Shown here one piece after another: positions 18,901 through 26,884 of a stretch of 62,894 bases of DNA. The stretch spans positions 1 to 62,894 of IMG/VR virus record IMGVR_UViG_3300008117_007044, one strand, 5' to 3'. How positions within the stretch are numbered: the first letter of the stretch is position 1; each line of letters opens with the position of its first letter. The stretch comes from a virus. The notes below the pieces were generated by a model. It did not search any database, was not told the DNA's origin, and saw nothing but the letters and a program-made list of their open reading frames with translations. The position numbers and the translations under genes were made by a program.

Positions 18901-19319
18901 AAATATGGAGGATTTCCAGTGAGACCCCATTCTCTTATCACATAAGTGAAAGGGAGAGGATTGTATAGTTTCCACAATTTTTCCTCAGAGTGAGCAACAT
19001 CCAATGATTGTACGATATCATTTGGTATAACCATTTGAGGAGACCTAACATCCGTTGATGGATTATAATAAAAAGTTCCTTGTCCAAAAATATTTACCAA
19101 GGTCGAACACTCGGAAATTGTTTCTAATATTTCTTCTACTGAAGTAGTATTACTGAAAAAATTTGGGATGTTCAAAGTATCTTTTATTGCCCAAATAATT
19201 TTATTTTGATTAGGTGCGAGTTTAACCTGAAGTTCTAATTCCGCGTTATCACATCTTTGATAGTTAAAAGTTACTACGGTATCGCCCGTATTTTTGAGAT
19301 TATATTTTATACAATTCAT
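15933..19319 (-). CDS. Large Thr-Pro-repeat fibre or adhesin-like protein
   Basis: A 1128-residue protein, probably a tail fibre or surface appendage. Residues 1-55 (KNTGDTVVTFNYQRCD) are paralogous to the N-terminus of the next upstream gene and may be the virion anchor. Residues about 100-310 resemble beta-propeller-like strands (GLCQAPNGNLVFIDFE). Then beta-rich Cys-containing modules are separated by long linkers of repeated TPTPT, ETPTPTP and SVIETPTPTPT. Two modules beginning CPYGDCYHYVE are near copies, encoded 354 bases apart. A compact C-terminal domain (about 1010-1128) follows. Thr-Pro linkers are typical O-glycosylation targets, and four glycosyltransferase genes follow at once. 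Translation has no frame breaks. Confidence 0.65.
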   Translation of the reverse strand: MNCIKYNLKNTGDTVVTFNYQRCDNAELELQVKLAPNQNKIIWAIKDTLNIPNFFSNTTSVEEILETISECSTLVNIFGQGTFYYNPSTDVRSPQMVIPNDIVQSLDVAHSEEKLWKLYNPLPFTYVIREWGLTGNPPYLVSSTYRDLTFPSNVVIPAPASPGLCQAPNGNLVFIDFEQNVWELTVPVAPATVMTATLKYQLPSGYFVGGDFLVTVNNKLLVASDTEVGGVPYIALYQFDYNTGSFEFESKTVAINNYSATGGIAIFNNEIYIYGVYVYKMDKTAPYGGVRTSLQGAGGASSTIKCNTAFLIGSETPTPTPTSTTTPTVTPTTFTGTTPTATETIGLTPTPTPTSQVCYSNVTFDIDCNNAVIEYIDCCGDCNYAGPYSIGTGYTLSGICIQNDSITGQHVLNIQYSGACNCEVTPTPTPTNTSTPEGTPTPTPTETSILETPTCTPTVTQTPTPTNTETPTPTATSVIETPTPTPTETATSVIETPTPTPTETATSVIETPTPTPTNTETPTPTATSVIETPTPTPTCPYGDCYHYVEITVSGFTVIEWGLCPGSTSAIIYSADTYPATFIEGPTIESDCFSGNSYTILTGSTPVSLNYFNPCCDELVTPTPTPTNTETPTPTATEGITPTPTPTEEITPTPTPTCPYGDCYHYVEFTISGYSEIDWVYCPGTSSGQVYSAETYPATFLLGPGLEVDCFSGNSYTVVSGSTPYSLNYFNPCCEELVTPTPTPSQTSTPQVSPTCTPTESETPTPTPDVTPTCTPTESETPTPTPDVTPTCTPTESETPTPTPDVTPTCTPTESETPTPTPSCTPTLTPTSTQTCCQITILTNSSVDVNITDLTVNGSSATYVSGQALPNTPGNGTILCSTIVGVVDIRISVLNSVAAQKITLTDSLGNVQCYDITGTGPSNYDFLGVTLNCTTPITVLAEDGSCTAPPETPTPTPTAEVTPTPTPTEEVTPTPTITPSPSESPLPVSGFSYNLIALPYNLPSDGNAIMNNEPNNFGSTEINLLGLSSRGFYFNSIDTSLTDRTSYYSAFTGQTITITFTQNGDSAIYSGDTDSFKFWSTSGDTGFVFGTGIGVPPIPEPSGNAVLIQSATTTWVTGDTVYVSAVLNV
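16858..17064 (+). repeat. 54-bp tandem repeats in fibre gene
   Basis: Nearly identical 54-base units begin at 16858, 16912, 16966 and 17020, encoding an 18-residue Thr-Pro unit (with ESETPTPTPDVTPTCTPT). They differ by only a base or two (GTGCAA/GTACAA), indicating recent expansion. Confidence 0.9.
17107..17704 (+). repeat. Duplicated 245-bp module, offset 354 bp
   Basis: Two direct copies (about 17107-17350 and 17461-17704) encode near-identical Cys-containing modules starting CPYGDCYHYVE. Divergence is mostly at synonymous sites, so the modules are an internal gene duplication, with Thr-Pro linkers between. Confidence 0.85.
17706..17935 (+). repeat. Short imperfect tandem repeats (VIETPTPTP units)
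   Basis: Repeating units containing GGTGTTGGTGTCTCAATTACTGAAGTAGC occur about four times. They encode TATSVIETPTPTPT-type linkers within the fibre protein. Confidence 0.75.
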
Positions 19320-19330
19320 TTTCTTATTTT

Positions 19331-20059
19331 TTAAGGATTTGGCAAAATGTTGAAATATCCAGTATCATAATCTCCTGTGATATAAATTAGATGATTTACT
19401 CTATTTATTGAAATTTCTCCGTTTTCAGAATAAGGTAATAAAGTATCACCTGAGTAAAATCTCGTGACACCTGTGAAGAAATCAGTATTTGTAATAGTTT
19501 GAGTATAAGTAAATGCAGATAATATTTGTTTATTATATAGTCCACTAACACCGTCACTTGCTAAGTAATAATCACCAACAGGTGAAGCCGATAATATCAA
19601 AGTAAATGTGGACCCTGTGCCCAAGTATGAGATTGTACCACCTGTGAAAGCAACTTGTTTATTCGATTCAACATGTCCCTCTTTTGTCATCATCACACCA
19701 TTAGCAAAGATGTTACCTGTGATACCTGAAATTGTACTCGAGTCATCTGCAGCATAATAATAAACACCAATTCCATCAATTTTATAATATGGAGTTGTTG
19801 ATGGTGTAGGAGTAACTGTTGGTGTTGGTGTCACACTCGGAGTTTTACTTGGTGTTGGTGTAGGTGGAAATGCAGTTTGGGCGATAATAATTTGAGAACT
19901 AAAAGCACAAGAAAAAGTATCGGTTATAAACCAAATATTTTTTGTTTCATTAGGGTTGAGCTCAACCTGATACTCCCATTCAGAACTATCGCATTCTTGA
20001 TAATTGAAGGTAACAACTGTTGTACCAGTGTTAGTCAAAGTAAGTTTACTACAACCCAT
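19331..20059 (-). CDS. Short fibre-like protein with Thr-Pro linker
   Basis: A 242-residue protein. Its first 50 residues (LTNTGTTVVTFNYQECD, KNIWFITDTF) are paralogous to the N-terminus of the adjacent 1128-residue protein, so both probably bind the same virion position. A Pro/Thr linker (PPTPTPSKTPSVTPTPT, about 66-90) leads to a beta-rich C-terminal domain (95-242) with Gly/Thr turns. It is 11 bases upstream of the large fibre gene and shares its promoter (20072). A role as a short fibre or chaperone-like partner of the large one is possible; no enzymatic motif is visible. Confidence 0.6.
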   Translation of the reverse strand: MGCSKLTLTNTGTTVVTFNYQECDSSEWEYQVELNPNETKNIWFITDTFSCAFSSQIIIAQTAFPPTPTPSKTPSVTPTPTVTPTPSTTPYYKIDGIGVYYYAADDSSTISGITGNIFANGVMMTKEGHVESNKQVAFTGGTISYLGTGSTFTLILSASPVGDYYLASDGVSGLYNKQILSAFTYTQTITNTDFFTGVTRFYSGDTLLPYSENGEISINRVNHLIYITGDYDTGYFNILPNP

Positions 20060-20071
20060 TTTTTTTTATTT

Positions 20072-20078
20072 ATAAATA
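20072..20078 (-). promoter_or_regulatory. TATTTAT box before fibre gene pair
   Basis: Minus-strand TATTTAT, 12 bases before the ATG at 20059. It lies within a palindrome TATTTATAAATA (20067-20078). Confidence 0.5.
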
Positions 20079-20103
20079 CTTTATTTGTTTGATAAATTTG
20101 AAA

Positions 20104-22317
20104 CTATGGACATATTCCTTTGTTGACAATTAAACCAGTACTTGGGTCTATTTGTATAAATCTATTACCATCAGTTATTATAGTTTTCGTATTTATCGGT
20201 GGGATACTACAAAGTGTATTTCCATAAACAAAATCACCAGGTTCTAAATTAGAGAACGGCTCAAATGAATAAACCAAAACGTTTGTTGGTCCGTATCCTG
20301 CCATACTACAAGCGTTATTCCAAACATTATTTGTCCACAACCAAGCACCATATATTACTTGAGGGGTGATTGATGGTGTTGGTGTATTAGTTGGAGTTAC
20401 AGGAGGTGTTGGTGTATTAGTTGGAGTTACAGGAGGTGTTGGTGTTGGAGATGGTGGTGGTACCACACAATTTGGACAATTAGGGTCTAGTAAGTTATAT
20501 CTGTTTTTTAAAACTCTAAAATTATGTGCAACTTGAGCAGCATCCAAAGGCTCAGTATACATTCTAAATGCGCTTATATTACCTATAAAACTTCCGGCAA
20601 ATAATTCTTCTAATTTAATATCGGTGGTAAGTCCTGAATAAATTGTATTATCTAAATCATTTGTAGTTAGACATTCAGGGTCTTGTTGATAAACAATTTC
20701 ATCTACTGTTGGTGGACATCCCCCCGAAAAAGTAAGATTATCATGTAATCCCTGTGTACCCCCGCCAACAGAAATATTATAACCCACACCAATTTGTTTT
20801 TCTTTTGGTGTGTTCAAAAGTCTTGGAATTATTTCCTCGAAATCCAAAATAACCATAAACAATCTTCCGTTTATATAAATTTCTAAATCACCTATTCTGA
20901 AATTTTTTTCCTCCATCCACGAATCCTTGAACTTTACAATCTCTGTAGTCGCAGGGTCATAAACTTCTCTATGTGTGAGTGGTGGTTCTATCAAACTCAG
21001 ACTATTATTGGCGGTTGTTGCAGTATATTGCTCGGAAACTAACAATCCTAAACCTCCTAAATCAAGCAAATCGCACCCTTCAAAATATTCTCTTCTTCTG
21101 AAAACGACGTCAACTTGAACCCAATTTTCTTGAAGTATATAATTTGTATTATCGCAGTCGTGGAATATACCTCTTGTTGAACACCATTCATTCACAGATG
21201 TTCCTGTTACATATGTTTGTCCTGAACTACACACACCGGTAAATTCACAAGCTCCTGTGATTGTATAAGTTTTTACACATATTCTTGGATTTCCACTATC
21301 TCCCGACAGTCTGACTGAAAGAGCGTTTGAAATACCATCGTATAACGGGTCTAATTCCGGAATAGATGCTTCGGCGACTGGCTGACCACAACCACACAAA
21401 CAGGTGTAAGATGTTACACCTGATGGTTGATACACAGGAATACAGGAATGTTCTGCGGTTATACCTGTGTTTAGACACTCGCAAGTATGCATGCAAGTCA
21501 ATCCCGAAGTTACCCTCGTGTAACCCGTGTCTTGTTTTGGAGAACCATCAGCGTAGTGATAAAATTTATTTTCAGCTCTTGCGCCCATATAAAAGAATGT
21601 ACCCTTGTTTTCAGGGTATCTTTTATTTAATCCCACGTAAGTATCCCCCCACCATCTGTGTTTTAACATAAATTCAGCAGTCCATCCTAAACCAACTCTT
21701 TCGGGGAATACCTGATAATCGTATCCTGGTATTTTGTAAAACCCTTGAAAAAATCCCCCGAACAACTCCGCAACATATCCTACAGAAGGATTTTCATATG
21801 TGTATTGCATTTGATAGGTGTATGAATCATCATTCCACAATCTGTTTTGTGTTGTTGTAAATCCTGTAATTGGATGTAATTTCATCCTTCTATCGTACTT
21901 GTATCTACTGAACCTATCAGAAATATTCGTATACAAACCAGTTGTAATTTCTATTGTTTCTCCTGACATTTTTTTTACCAAACCATTATCTATACCTGTG
22001 AGACCAACATCACAAAGTGTGGATGCTGAAGGACATAAATTTGGGTCAATATCTAATGGGTTCCAATAATTTTCTGAAACAATTGTATCACTACTAAAAT
22101 TACAATCGTTATTCTGACATATTGTTGTTGCTGACGAATTGAAATCAAATCTAAAGGGCATCCTATTTCCATCATCTTCTCCTATCAGTAATGGGGAAAA
22201 AACTACCTCTTGGTCATAATCCCTCTCATCGCTGGCAAGACATAAGTCTGTAATCTCATTGAAGGGGATAAGTCTCCATTTTCTAAAATTGTATTGATTA
22301 ATATTCTGATAAGACAT
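20104..22317 (-). CDS. Cys-rich fibre-like protein with LamG-like domain
   Basis: A 737-residue protein, probably part of the tail fibres. Residues about 180-610 look like a beta-sandwich of the LamG/concanavalin type: an early VGLGWTAEFMLKHRWWG strand set and a typical closing strand/helix SAFRMYTEPLDAAQVAHNF (about 595-613). A Cys-rich insert (about 280-400, CMHTCECLNTG, TCLCGCGQ) may form disulfides or bind metal. A Pro-Thr linker encoded by two 30-base repeats follows, then a small C-terminal domain. The linker type matches the two neighbouring fibre-like proteins. Adhesion to a host glycan is a reasonable inference from the LamG-like fold. Confidence 0.55.
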   Translation of the reverse strand: MSYQNINQYNFRKWRLIPFNEITDLCLASDERDYDQEVVFSPLLIGEDDGNRMPFRFDFNSSATTICQNNDCNFSSDTIVSENYWNPLDIDPNLCPSASTLCDVGLTGIDNGLVKKMSGETIEITTGLYTNISDRFSRYKYDRRMKLHPITGFTTTQNRLWNDDSYTYQMQYTYENPSVGYVAELFGGFFQGFYKIPGYDYQVFPERVGLGWTAEFMLKHRWWGDTYVGLNKRYPENKGTFFYMGARAENKFYHYADGSPKQDTGYTRVTSGLTCMHTCECLNTGITAEHSCIPVYQPSGVTSYTCLCGCGQPVAEASIPELDPLYDGISNALSVRLSGDSGNPRICVKTYTITGACEFTGVCSSGQTYVTGTSVNEWCSTRGIFHDCDNTNYILQENWVQVDVVFRRREYFEGCDLLDLGGLGLLVSEQYTATTANNSLSLIEPPLTHREVYDPATTEIVKFKDSWMEEKNFRIGDLEIYINGRLFMVILDFEEIIPRLLNTPKEKQIGVGYNISVGGGTQGLHDNLTFSGGCPPTVDEIVYQQDPECLTTNDLDNTIYSGLTTDIKLEELFAGSFIGNISAFRMYTEPLDAAQVAHNFRVLKNRYNLLDPNCPNCVVPPPSPTPTPPVTPTNTPTPPVTPTNTPTPSITPQVIYGAWLWTNNVWNNACSMAGYGPTNVLVYSFEPFSNLEPGDFVYGNTLCSIPPINTKTIITDGNRFIQIDPSTGLIVNKGICP
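20375..20434 (+). repeat. Two exact 30-bp direct repeats
   Basis: Units at 20375-20404 and 20405-20434 encode the Pro-Thr linker (PPVTPTNTPT twice). Confidence 0.9.
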
Positions 22318-22326
22318 AAACTAATG

Positions 22327-22333
22327 ATAAATA
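22327..22333 (-). promoter_or_regulatory. TATTTAT box before LamG-like fibre gene
   Basis: Minus-strand TATTTAT, 9 bases before the ATG at 22317, back-to-back with the plus-strand box at 22347. Confidence 0.5.
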
Positions 22334-22346
22334 CATTACCAACGAG

Positions 22347-22353
22347 TATTTAT
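22347..22353 (+). promoter_or_regulatory. TATTTAT box before unknown gene cluster
   Basis: Plus-strand TATTTAT, 17 bases before the ATG at 22371; divergent partner of 22327-22333. Confidence 0.5.
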
Positions 22354-22370
22354 AGAATAAAACTCAAAAG

Positions 22371-23174
22371 ATGATTACAGAAGGTTTGGAATATTATTCA
22401 TCCCCGTACTATTTCTTCTTGAAAAACAAGGGAAAAGATTATTCATTATACATGGCTGTAGAAAATACTATTTCTGAGGCAAAAAATAATGATGTAATGG
22501 TAAAGGTACCTAAAGACAAGGTCGAGGTGGTTAAAAGATATATCAATAAAATAACTAAGAAAAAAACACCTAAGAAAACATCTGACGTAAAAAAAGAAAT
22601 CGAAGAGTTAGTGGATTCGGATGGTGTGATGTCTCTTTCAAAAATTCCAATTTTAGACCCAGCATTACACCCTAAAAAAACAATGGACCAAACCGTCGCA
22701 GCCGCAAGAATTACAAATGACCCAATTGCACGTGGATACAGAACATACTATGGTGAATCTGTTGAGGAGGTTGAAGAAGTTGATTTATCTAAGGCCTTTG
22801 GATATGAAGAAACATCTGGTAAAACTCCTGAAGATACAATCAAAATTCTGAAGGACATGGGAGTTGATAATGCAAAAGAAAGAGCAAACGAGTTTGGTAA
22901 AACCGTAAAAATAAATAAAGGAAAAAAACCTGGTAGTAAAATGAGAATCAGGTTGGTGGAAAAACAAAGAATTGAAGAACTGAGAAAACAAAAAGTTTTC
23001 AAAATGCTTGAAGATATTTTAATGAAATCAAAAGATTCTCATAATTCAGATTTGAATAAAAAAGAAATAGAGGCGTCTAAAATTTTAAAGAAAAATTTAA
23101 AATCCCTTAAAAAACAAGCCGAAAAAGAGGGAATATCACTTTCTTCTTTGATAAAACTTTTGAAAAGTGAATAA
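22371..23174 (+). CDS. Lys-rich unknown protein, possible packaged protein
   Basis: A 267-residue, charged, helix-rich protein. It starts MITEGLEYYSSPYYFFLK, where ITE followed by G resembles an I-x-E prohead-protease site. A central region (about 90-190) holds conserved-looking PILDPALHPKKTMDQTVAAARITNDPIARGYRTYYG. The C-terminal 100 residues are strongly basic and coiled-coil-like (KKNLKSLKKQAEKEG). No family recognised. It is first in a plus-strand run of five small genes. Basic helical proteins with a cleavable N-terminus could be internal head proteins, but this is speculative. Confidence 0.5.
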   Translation: MITEGLEYYSSPYYFFLKNKGKDYSLYMAVENTISEAKNNDVMVKVPKDKVEVVKRYINKITKKKTPKKTSDVKKEIEELVDSDGVMSLSKIPILDPALHPKKTMDQTVAAARITNDPIARGYRTYYGESVEEVEEVDLSKAFGYEETSGKTPEDTIKILKDMGVDNAKERANEFGKTVKINKGKKPGSKMRIRLVEKQRIEELRKQKVFKMLEDILMKSKDSHNSDLNKKEIEASKILKKNLKSLKKQAEKEGISLSSLIKLLKSE

Positions 23175-23634
23175 GAATTTATACGATAAAGAAATTGAAT
23201 TTCCAGAACATTTGAGGAAGCATTTGAAAATTTGTTTCTACAAGGTAAAGGATTTCAACGAAAATGATGAGGGATATAAAAGAAATAAAGAACTTCAGAA
23301 CAAAAATTATATTACCTACAAACAACTTAAAAGAATTAAAAACTTTTTTGACAATTTCAAAGGTTCACAAAAAGAGCCTTCATTTGTGTTGAATGGTGGT
23401 TTCCCTATGAAAAATTGGGTAAATTATGAGTTAGATTTTATGAGAAGAAACCCCGAAGCCGTGAAGAAAAACAAAATGGAGACGGGAATGCAAAATCAAT
23501 TTATAAAACCACACGAGAAAAAGGATTTCACAAATGTTAGACCATCTCAGAAACATTTATCCACAAGAGAAAAATATGATGTGGCTGTGACTGAAAGTTT
23601 AAAAAAAATAAACGATTTAATTTCAAAAATTTAA
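23167..23634 (+). CDS. Basic unknown protein
   Basis: A 155-residue Lys-rich protein starting with GTG at 23167, overlapping the previous gene's end by 8 bases. It has a central NGGFPMKNWVNYELDFMRRNPEAV segment and a C-terminal helix (KYDVAVTESLKKINDLI). No family or catalytic motif recognised. Coupled translation with the previous gene suggests a shared process. Confidence 0.5.
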   Translation: MNKNLYDKEIEFPEHLRKHLKICFYKVKDFNENDEGYKRNKELQNKNYITYKQLKRIKNFFDNFKGSQKEPSFVLNGGFPMKNWVNYELDFMRRNPEAVKKNKMETGMQNQFIKPHEKKDFTNVRPSQKHLSTREKYDVAVTESLKKINDLISKI

Positions 23635-23638
23635 TTTT

Positions 23639-23938
23639 ATGGCAAACGACCTTCCTATTGATTTATCTCAAGACGTTCCTAATCAACTAACAGCAATTGC
23701 TGAGTTAGAGAGAGCAAAACTTATACCTAAAAACGATTACAACGCAGTTGGTAATCCATACTCCGCAACTAACCAAGACGCCTTAGCCGATGGTGATAGA
23801 TTGGGTAGAGGAACTGGTATATTTTTGGACGTTTATAATCCTGCTGCCGGAACTATAGATGATGTAGTTGAACGCAGAAACGGTATAAGGACTAACAGAT
23901 ATAATTCATCAAACCAATATCCTAACTTTCAGATATGA
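23639..23938 (+). CDS. Small unknown protein, possibly virion component
   Basis: A 99-residue protein rich in Asn, Asp and Ala, with few Lys, unlike its basic upstream neighbours. It has a Gly-rich middle (DGDRLGRGTGIFLDVYNP). It overlaps the next gene by 4 bases (ATGA). Composition resembles small structural proteins; no family is recognised. Confidence 0.45.
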   Translation: MANDLPIDLSQDVPNQLTAIAELERAKLIPKNDYNAVGNPYSATNQDALADGDRLGRGTGIFLDVYNPAAGTIDDVVERRNGIRTNRYNSSNQYPNFQI

Positions 23939-24318
23939 AACTGACAGAGGTTTTTAAATCTTTGGTTGTCGAAATAGCTTCAAGGGAGGAAATCTGTAAT
24001 GCTATTGACGATAAAAAGGTTATTTCTATTTTCTATGATGGAGATGAACCTAAGGGAAGAGGATTGAGAACTATCGAACCAGTGTGTTTGTTCATACATA
24101 AAGATAGTGGTAATACCGTTCTAACTGGCTGGGAAAGAGAAGGTGCTTCACATAAAGTTGCGGTAGGTGATGGGGTATTACCGGGATGGAGATTATTTAG
24201 AACTGATAAAATTTTATCTTGGAACCCAACAGGTGAAAATTTTTCAGAAATGAAAGCCGGATTTAATCCCAATGGTGATAAAAGGGCTTCAGAAATAAAA
24301 TGTATAAGTAAATTTTGA
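23935..24318 (+). CDS. WYL-domain-like small protein
   Basis: A 127-residue protein. After an N-terminal helix (MKLTEVFKSLVVEIASREE), residues 25-95 follow the layout of a WYL sensor domain: KKVISIFYDGD, RGLRTIEPVCLF, NTVLTGWEREG and PGWRLFRTDKI. WYL domains bind ligands or nucleic acid and normally carry an N-terminal DNA-binding domain, which is missing here. Phage stand-alone WYL proteins could modulate host regulators; this is inference. The LTE near the N-terminus also resembles an L-x-E cleavage site. Confidence 0.55.
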   Translation: MKLTEVFKSLVVEIASREEICNAIDDKKVISIFYDGDEPKGRGLRTIEPVCLFIHKDSGNTVLTGWEREGASHKVAVGDGVLPGWRLFRTDKILSWNPTGENFSEMKAGFNPNGDKRASEIKCISKF

Positions 24319-24320
24319 TT

Positions 24321-24920
24321 ATGGACGATTTGATGCAAAAACTGATGAAATCTAAAGCGATAATGGATGCAACTAATAATGTGTCAAGAAATAAAAATTC
24401 TGGTTTGCCACCCTCAGAAATGTTAGAAAATTTTGATGCACCTCCCGCAAAATACAACATCCCAGCAGAATTCTTGCAGGAACAGCCTTCCTCCGCACCA
24501 CTTCTCAGTTCAGTACCAAGAGAAAATACAAAACCTGTAGGAGTTCCTACAATTGATGCAATAAAAAATTCAAAGTTACCAGACGAGATTAAAAGATTGA
24601 TGATTGAACATCCTATTGCACAACCACAACAACCTCAAATGAGCATTTCTAACGAGTTGATTGAAAAAGCATCACGGTTGATGAAAAAACAAGATAGCAA
24701 TTACATTCCTGAAAGTGCCAAAGAAAAGGTATCTCCACCTCAAACATCATCAATCGACTACGACTTGATTCAAGAAATGATTGAAGAAGCGGTCAACAAG
24801 GCTCTTAGAAAAAATAATTTGTTGATTGAATCCACAGAAAAAACCAACGAACAATTCAGTTTCAGAGTTGGTAAACATGTTTTTGAAGGTAAAGTTACAA
24901 AAGTTAAAAAAATAGTTTAA
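24321..24920 (+). CDS. Unknown Pro/Gln-containing, partly helical protein
   Basis: A 199-residue protein. ATG at 24321 is chosen over an in-frame TTG six bases earlier. It has a disordered middle (PAEFLQEQPSSAPLL, PQQPQMS), a helix DYDLIQEMIEEAVNKALRK (about 150-168) and a small C-terminal strand domain (QFSFRVGKHVFEGKVTKVKK). The last two elements recur in phage scaffold/assembly proteins, but I cannot assign it. It is last in the 22.4-24.9 kb run. Confidence 0.45.
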   Translation: MDDLMQKLMKSKAIMDATNNVSRNKNSGLPPSEMLENFDAPPAKYNIPAEFLQEQPSSAPLLSSVPRENTKPVGVPTIDAIKNSKLPDEIKRLMIEHPIAQPQQPQMSISNELIEKASRLMKKQDSNYIPESAKEKVSPPQTSSIDYDLIQEMIEEAVNKALRKNNLLIESTEKTNEQFSFRVGKHVFEGKVTKVKKIV

Positions 24921-24974
24921 CAACTTTTCTTATTTGACTTAAAGTGTTATATTTCTCCAATATACTAAAACTTT
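24921..24974. other. Intergenic region before glycan/replication operon
   Basis: These 54 bases head the long plus-strand operon. No TATTTAT box is present. There is a weak imperfect stem (ACTTT/AAAGT) and AT-rich sequence that could hold a host-type promoter, but I see no convincing TTTG and TAnnTTTG pair. Confidence 0.3.
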
Positions 24975-26186
24975 ATGTCAAAAATCAATGTACTTGTTAT
25001 TCCTTCTGACCGCACAGGGGTTGGTAAATTTAGGTCTGTAGACCCTCATATTTTTTTACAAAATCTTTATCCTGATGATTTTCATGTGGATATAATTTAC
25101 GATGTACCCATAGAGGACATAGAATTTTTCAAAAAATACCAAATCGTAGCATTTCATAGAAGTTTGAACCCTGACTTCGAGAAATCAAATGACATGTTAA
25201 AAAAACTACAGTCTACAGATGTTATCACAATTGATGACATCGATGATTATTGGATGCCCGGTAAAGAACATCCAATCCACGATATCATTAGATTCAATAA
25301 AATAAATGAGAAGATTGTTGCTAATTTGAAAGAAGCTAAGTACGTTACAACCACTACTTCGTTGTTTGCAGATGAAATTAAAAAGACAAATAAAAACGTG
25401 GTTGTTTTTCCTAACGCAATAAATCCCGATGAGTCACAATTCAAAGAAAAAAACACCGAGTCTGATAGATTACGAATAGGTTGGTTGGGAGGCTCCTCAC
25501 ATTTACATGACATCCAATTATTAGATGGTTCATTCAGTAAGCTAACTTCTTTATCTAAAAATTTACAATTTGTGCTTTGTGGATTTGATACTAGGGGAAC
25601 TATTACCGAAATCAATCCTCAAAATGGTGAACATAAAAAAAGAAACATACTACCTCACGAGACAGTGTGGGCCAATTATGAAAAAATTTTCACTCAAGAT
25701 TATTCAATAGTTTCAGAATCATATAAAAAATATTTATTGGACTTTTCACAAGTTGAATATGTTGATGAATTGAGTGAATCCTATGTTCGTGTTTGGACCA
25801 AACCTGTTCAATCCTACGCAAAAAACTATTCAAAATTTGACGTATCTTTGGCACCAATCAAAAATACAATGTTCAACAGAATGAAATCCCAATTGAAAGT
25901 AATTGAAGCCGGATTTTATAAAAAAGCTATAATCGCCTCTAATTTAGGACCATATACAATTGATTTGGTACATTCACTTCAAAATGGTAATTTTGTTGAT
26001 GGTAATGCACTCCTTGTGGATGAAAACAGAAATCACTCAGATTGGGCTAAGTATATTGAAAAACTTCAAAAAAATCCCAATTGGGTTAAAGATTTGGGAG
26101 AAAGACTTTATGAATCAGTAAAAGATAAATACGATTTGAGAGTCGTTACAAAACAAAGAGCAGAATTTTATAAATCACTTGTATGA
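24975..26186 (+). CDS. Glycosyltransferase, GT-B (GT4-like)
   Basis: A 403-residue GT-B type protein. The N-terminal Rossmann half starts KINVLVIPSDRTGVGKFR. It has a TIDDIDDYWMP motif, an inter-domain PNAINPDESQF segment (about 140) and a C-terminal half beginning RIGWLGGSSHLHD, with a donor-site region APIKNTMFNRMKSQLKVIEAG (about 295-316), where the E matches the GT4 acidic residue. It is the first gene of an operon running to about 40.35 kb. Donor sugar unknown. Confidence 0.75.
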   Translation: MSKINVLVIPSDRTGVGKFRSVDPHIFLQNLYPDDFHVDIIYDVPIEDIEFFKKYQIVAFHRSLNPDFEKSNDMLKKLQSTDVITIDDIDDYWMPGKEHPIHDIIRFNKINEKIVANLKEAKYVTTTTSLFADEIKKTNKNVVVFPNAINPDESQFKEKNTESDRLRIGWLGGSSHLHDIQLLDGSFSKLTSLSKNLQFVLCGFDTRGTITEINPQNGEHKKRNILPHETVWANYEKIFTQDYSIVSESYKKYLLDFSQVEYVDELSESYVRVWTKPVQSYAKNYSKFDVSLAPIKNTMFNRMKSQLKVIEAGFYKKAIIASNLGPYTIDLVHSLQNGNFVDGNALLVDENRNHSDWAKYIEKLQKNPNWVKDLGERLYESVKDKYDLRVVTKQRAEFYKSLV

Positions 26187-26884
26187 TAAACATTCCTATT
26201 GACAAATTATTATTTTTAGACATTGAAACTGTTGGTGTTGAAAAAGATTGGGATTCATTAAAGAAAAATAATGAGCCTCTCTCTTTTCAATTTGAAAACT
26301 ATTTTGATTGGTTTCAAAAAAGATTTCCTGAGGATGCAAACAAACCAATATCAGAAATGTTTGTCAATAAGTCTGCTCTTGTACCAGAATTCAATCGAAT
26401 TGTTTGTGTAAGTGTTGCCTTTATAAACAAAAAAGGAGAAGTAAAAATTGAATCTCATAATGATGTAGACGAAAAAAAGTTATTATTAGATGTTCAGAAA
26501 ATTCTACACAAGGTGGGTGAACTCGGATTCTATCTGTGTGGACATAATGTAAAAGGTTTTGATATTCCTGTGTTGGCAAAAAGAATGATAATAAATGGAA
26601 TTTTACCTCCTAAAATTTTGCCAGGTCACGATACTAAACCTTGGGAAATAAAAGCCCTCGACACTAAAGAAGTATGGCAATACGGAGGTTACGGTTCTAT
26701 TGCATCTTTGGAGTTGATGTGTGTTTGTTTAGGGGTACCTTCACCTAAAACTATGGAGGTTACAGGAAATAAAGTTCATGACGCATTTTGGACAAAAAAA
26801 GATTACGAAGGTATCAAGAATTACTGTGAAGCAGATGTCCTATCTTTGATAAATGTTATTAAAAAATTAAATCAATTAAAATGA
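26183..26884 (+). CDS. DnaQ-like 3'-5' exonuclease (PolB-exo2 type)
   Basis: A 233-residue exonuclease of the DEDD superfamily. Motif I is LFLDIETVG (Asp13, Glu15), motif II is LCGHNVKGFDIPVLAKR (Asp near 121), and motif III is YCEADVLSLINV near 215. Layout matches the predicted 3'-5' exonucleases related to PolB. It overlaps both neighbours by four bases (ATGA). It could act in DNA repair, recombination or host DNA breakdown alongside the gp43 polymerase, which has its own proofreading domain. Confidence 0.85.
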   Translation: MINIPIDKLLFLDIETVGVEKDWDSLKKNNEPLSFQFENYFDWFQKRFPEDANKPISEMFVNKSALVPEFNRIVCVSVAFINKKGEVKIESHNDVDEKKLLLDVQKILHKVGELGFYLCGHNVKGFDIPVLAKRMIINGILPPKILPGHDTKPWEIKALDTKEVWQYGGYGSIASLELMCVCLGVPSPKTMEVTGNKVHDAFWTKKDYEGIKNYCEADVLSLINVIKKLNQLK

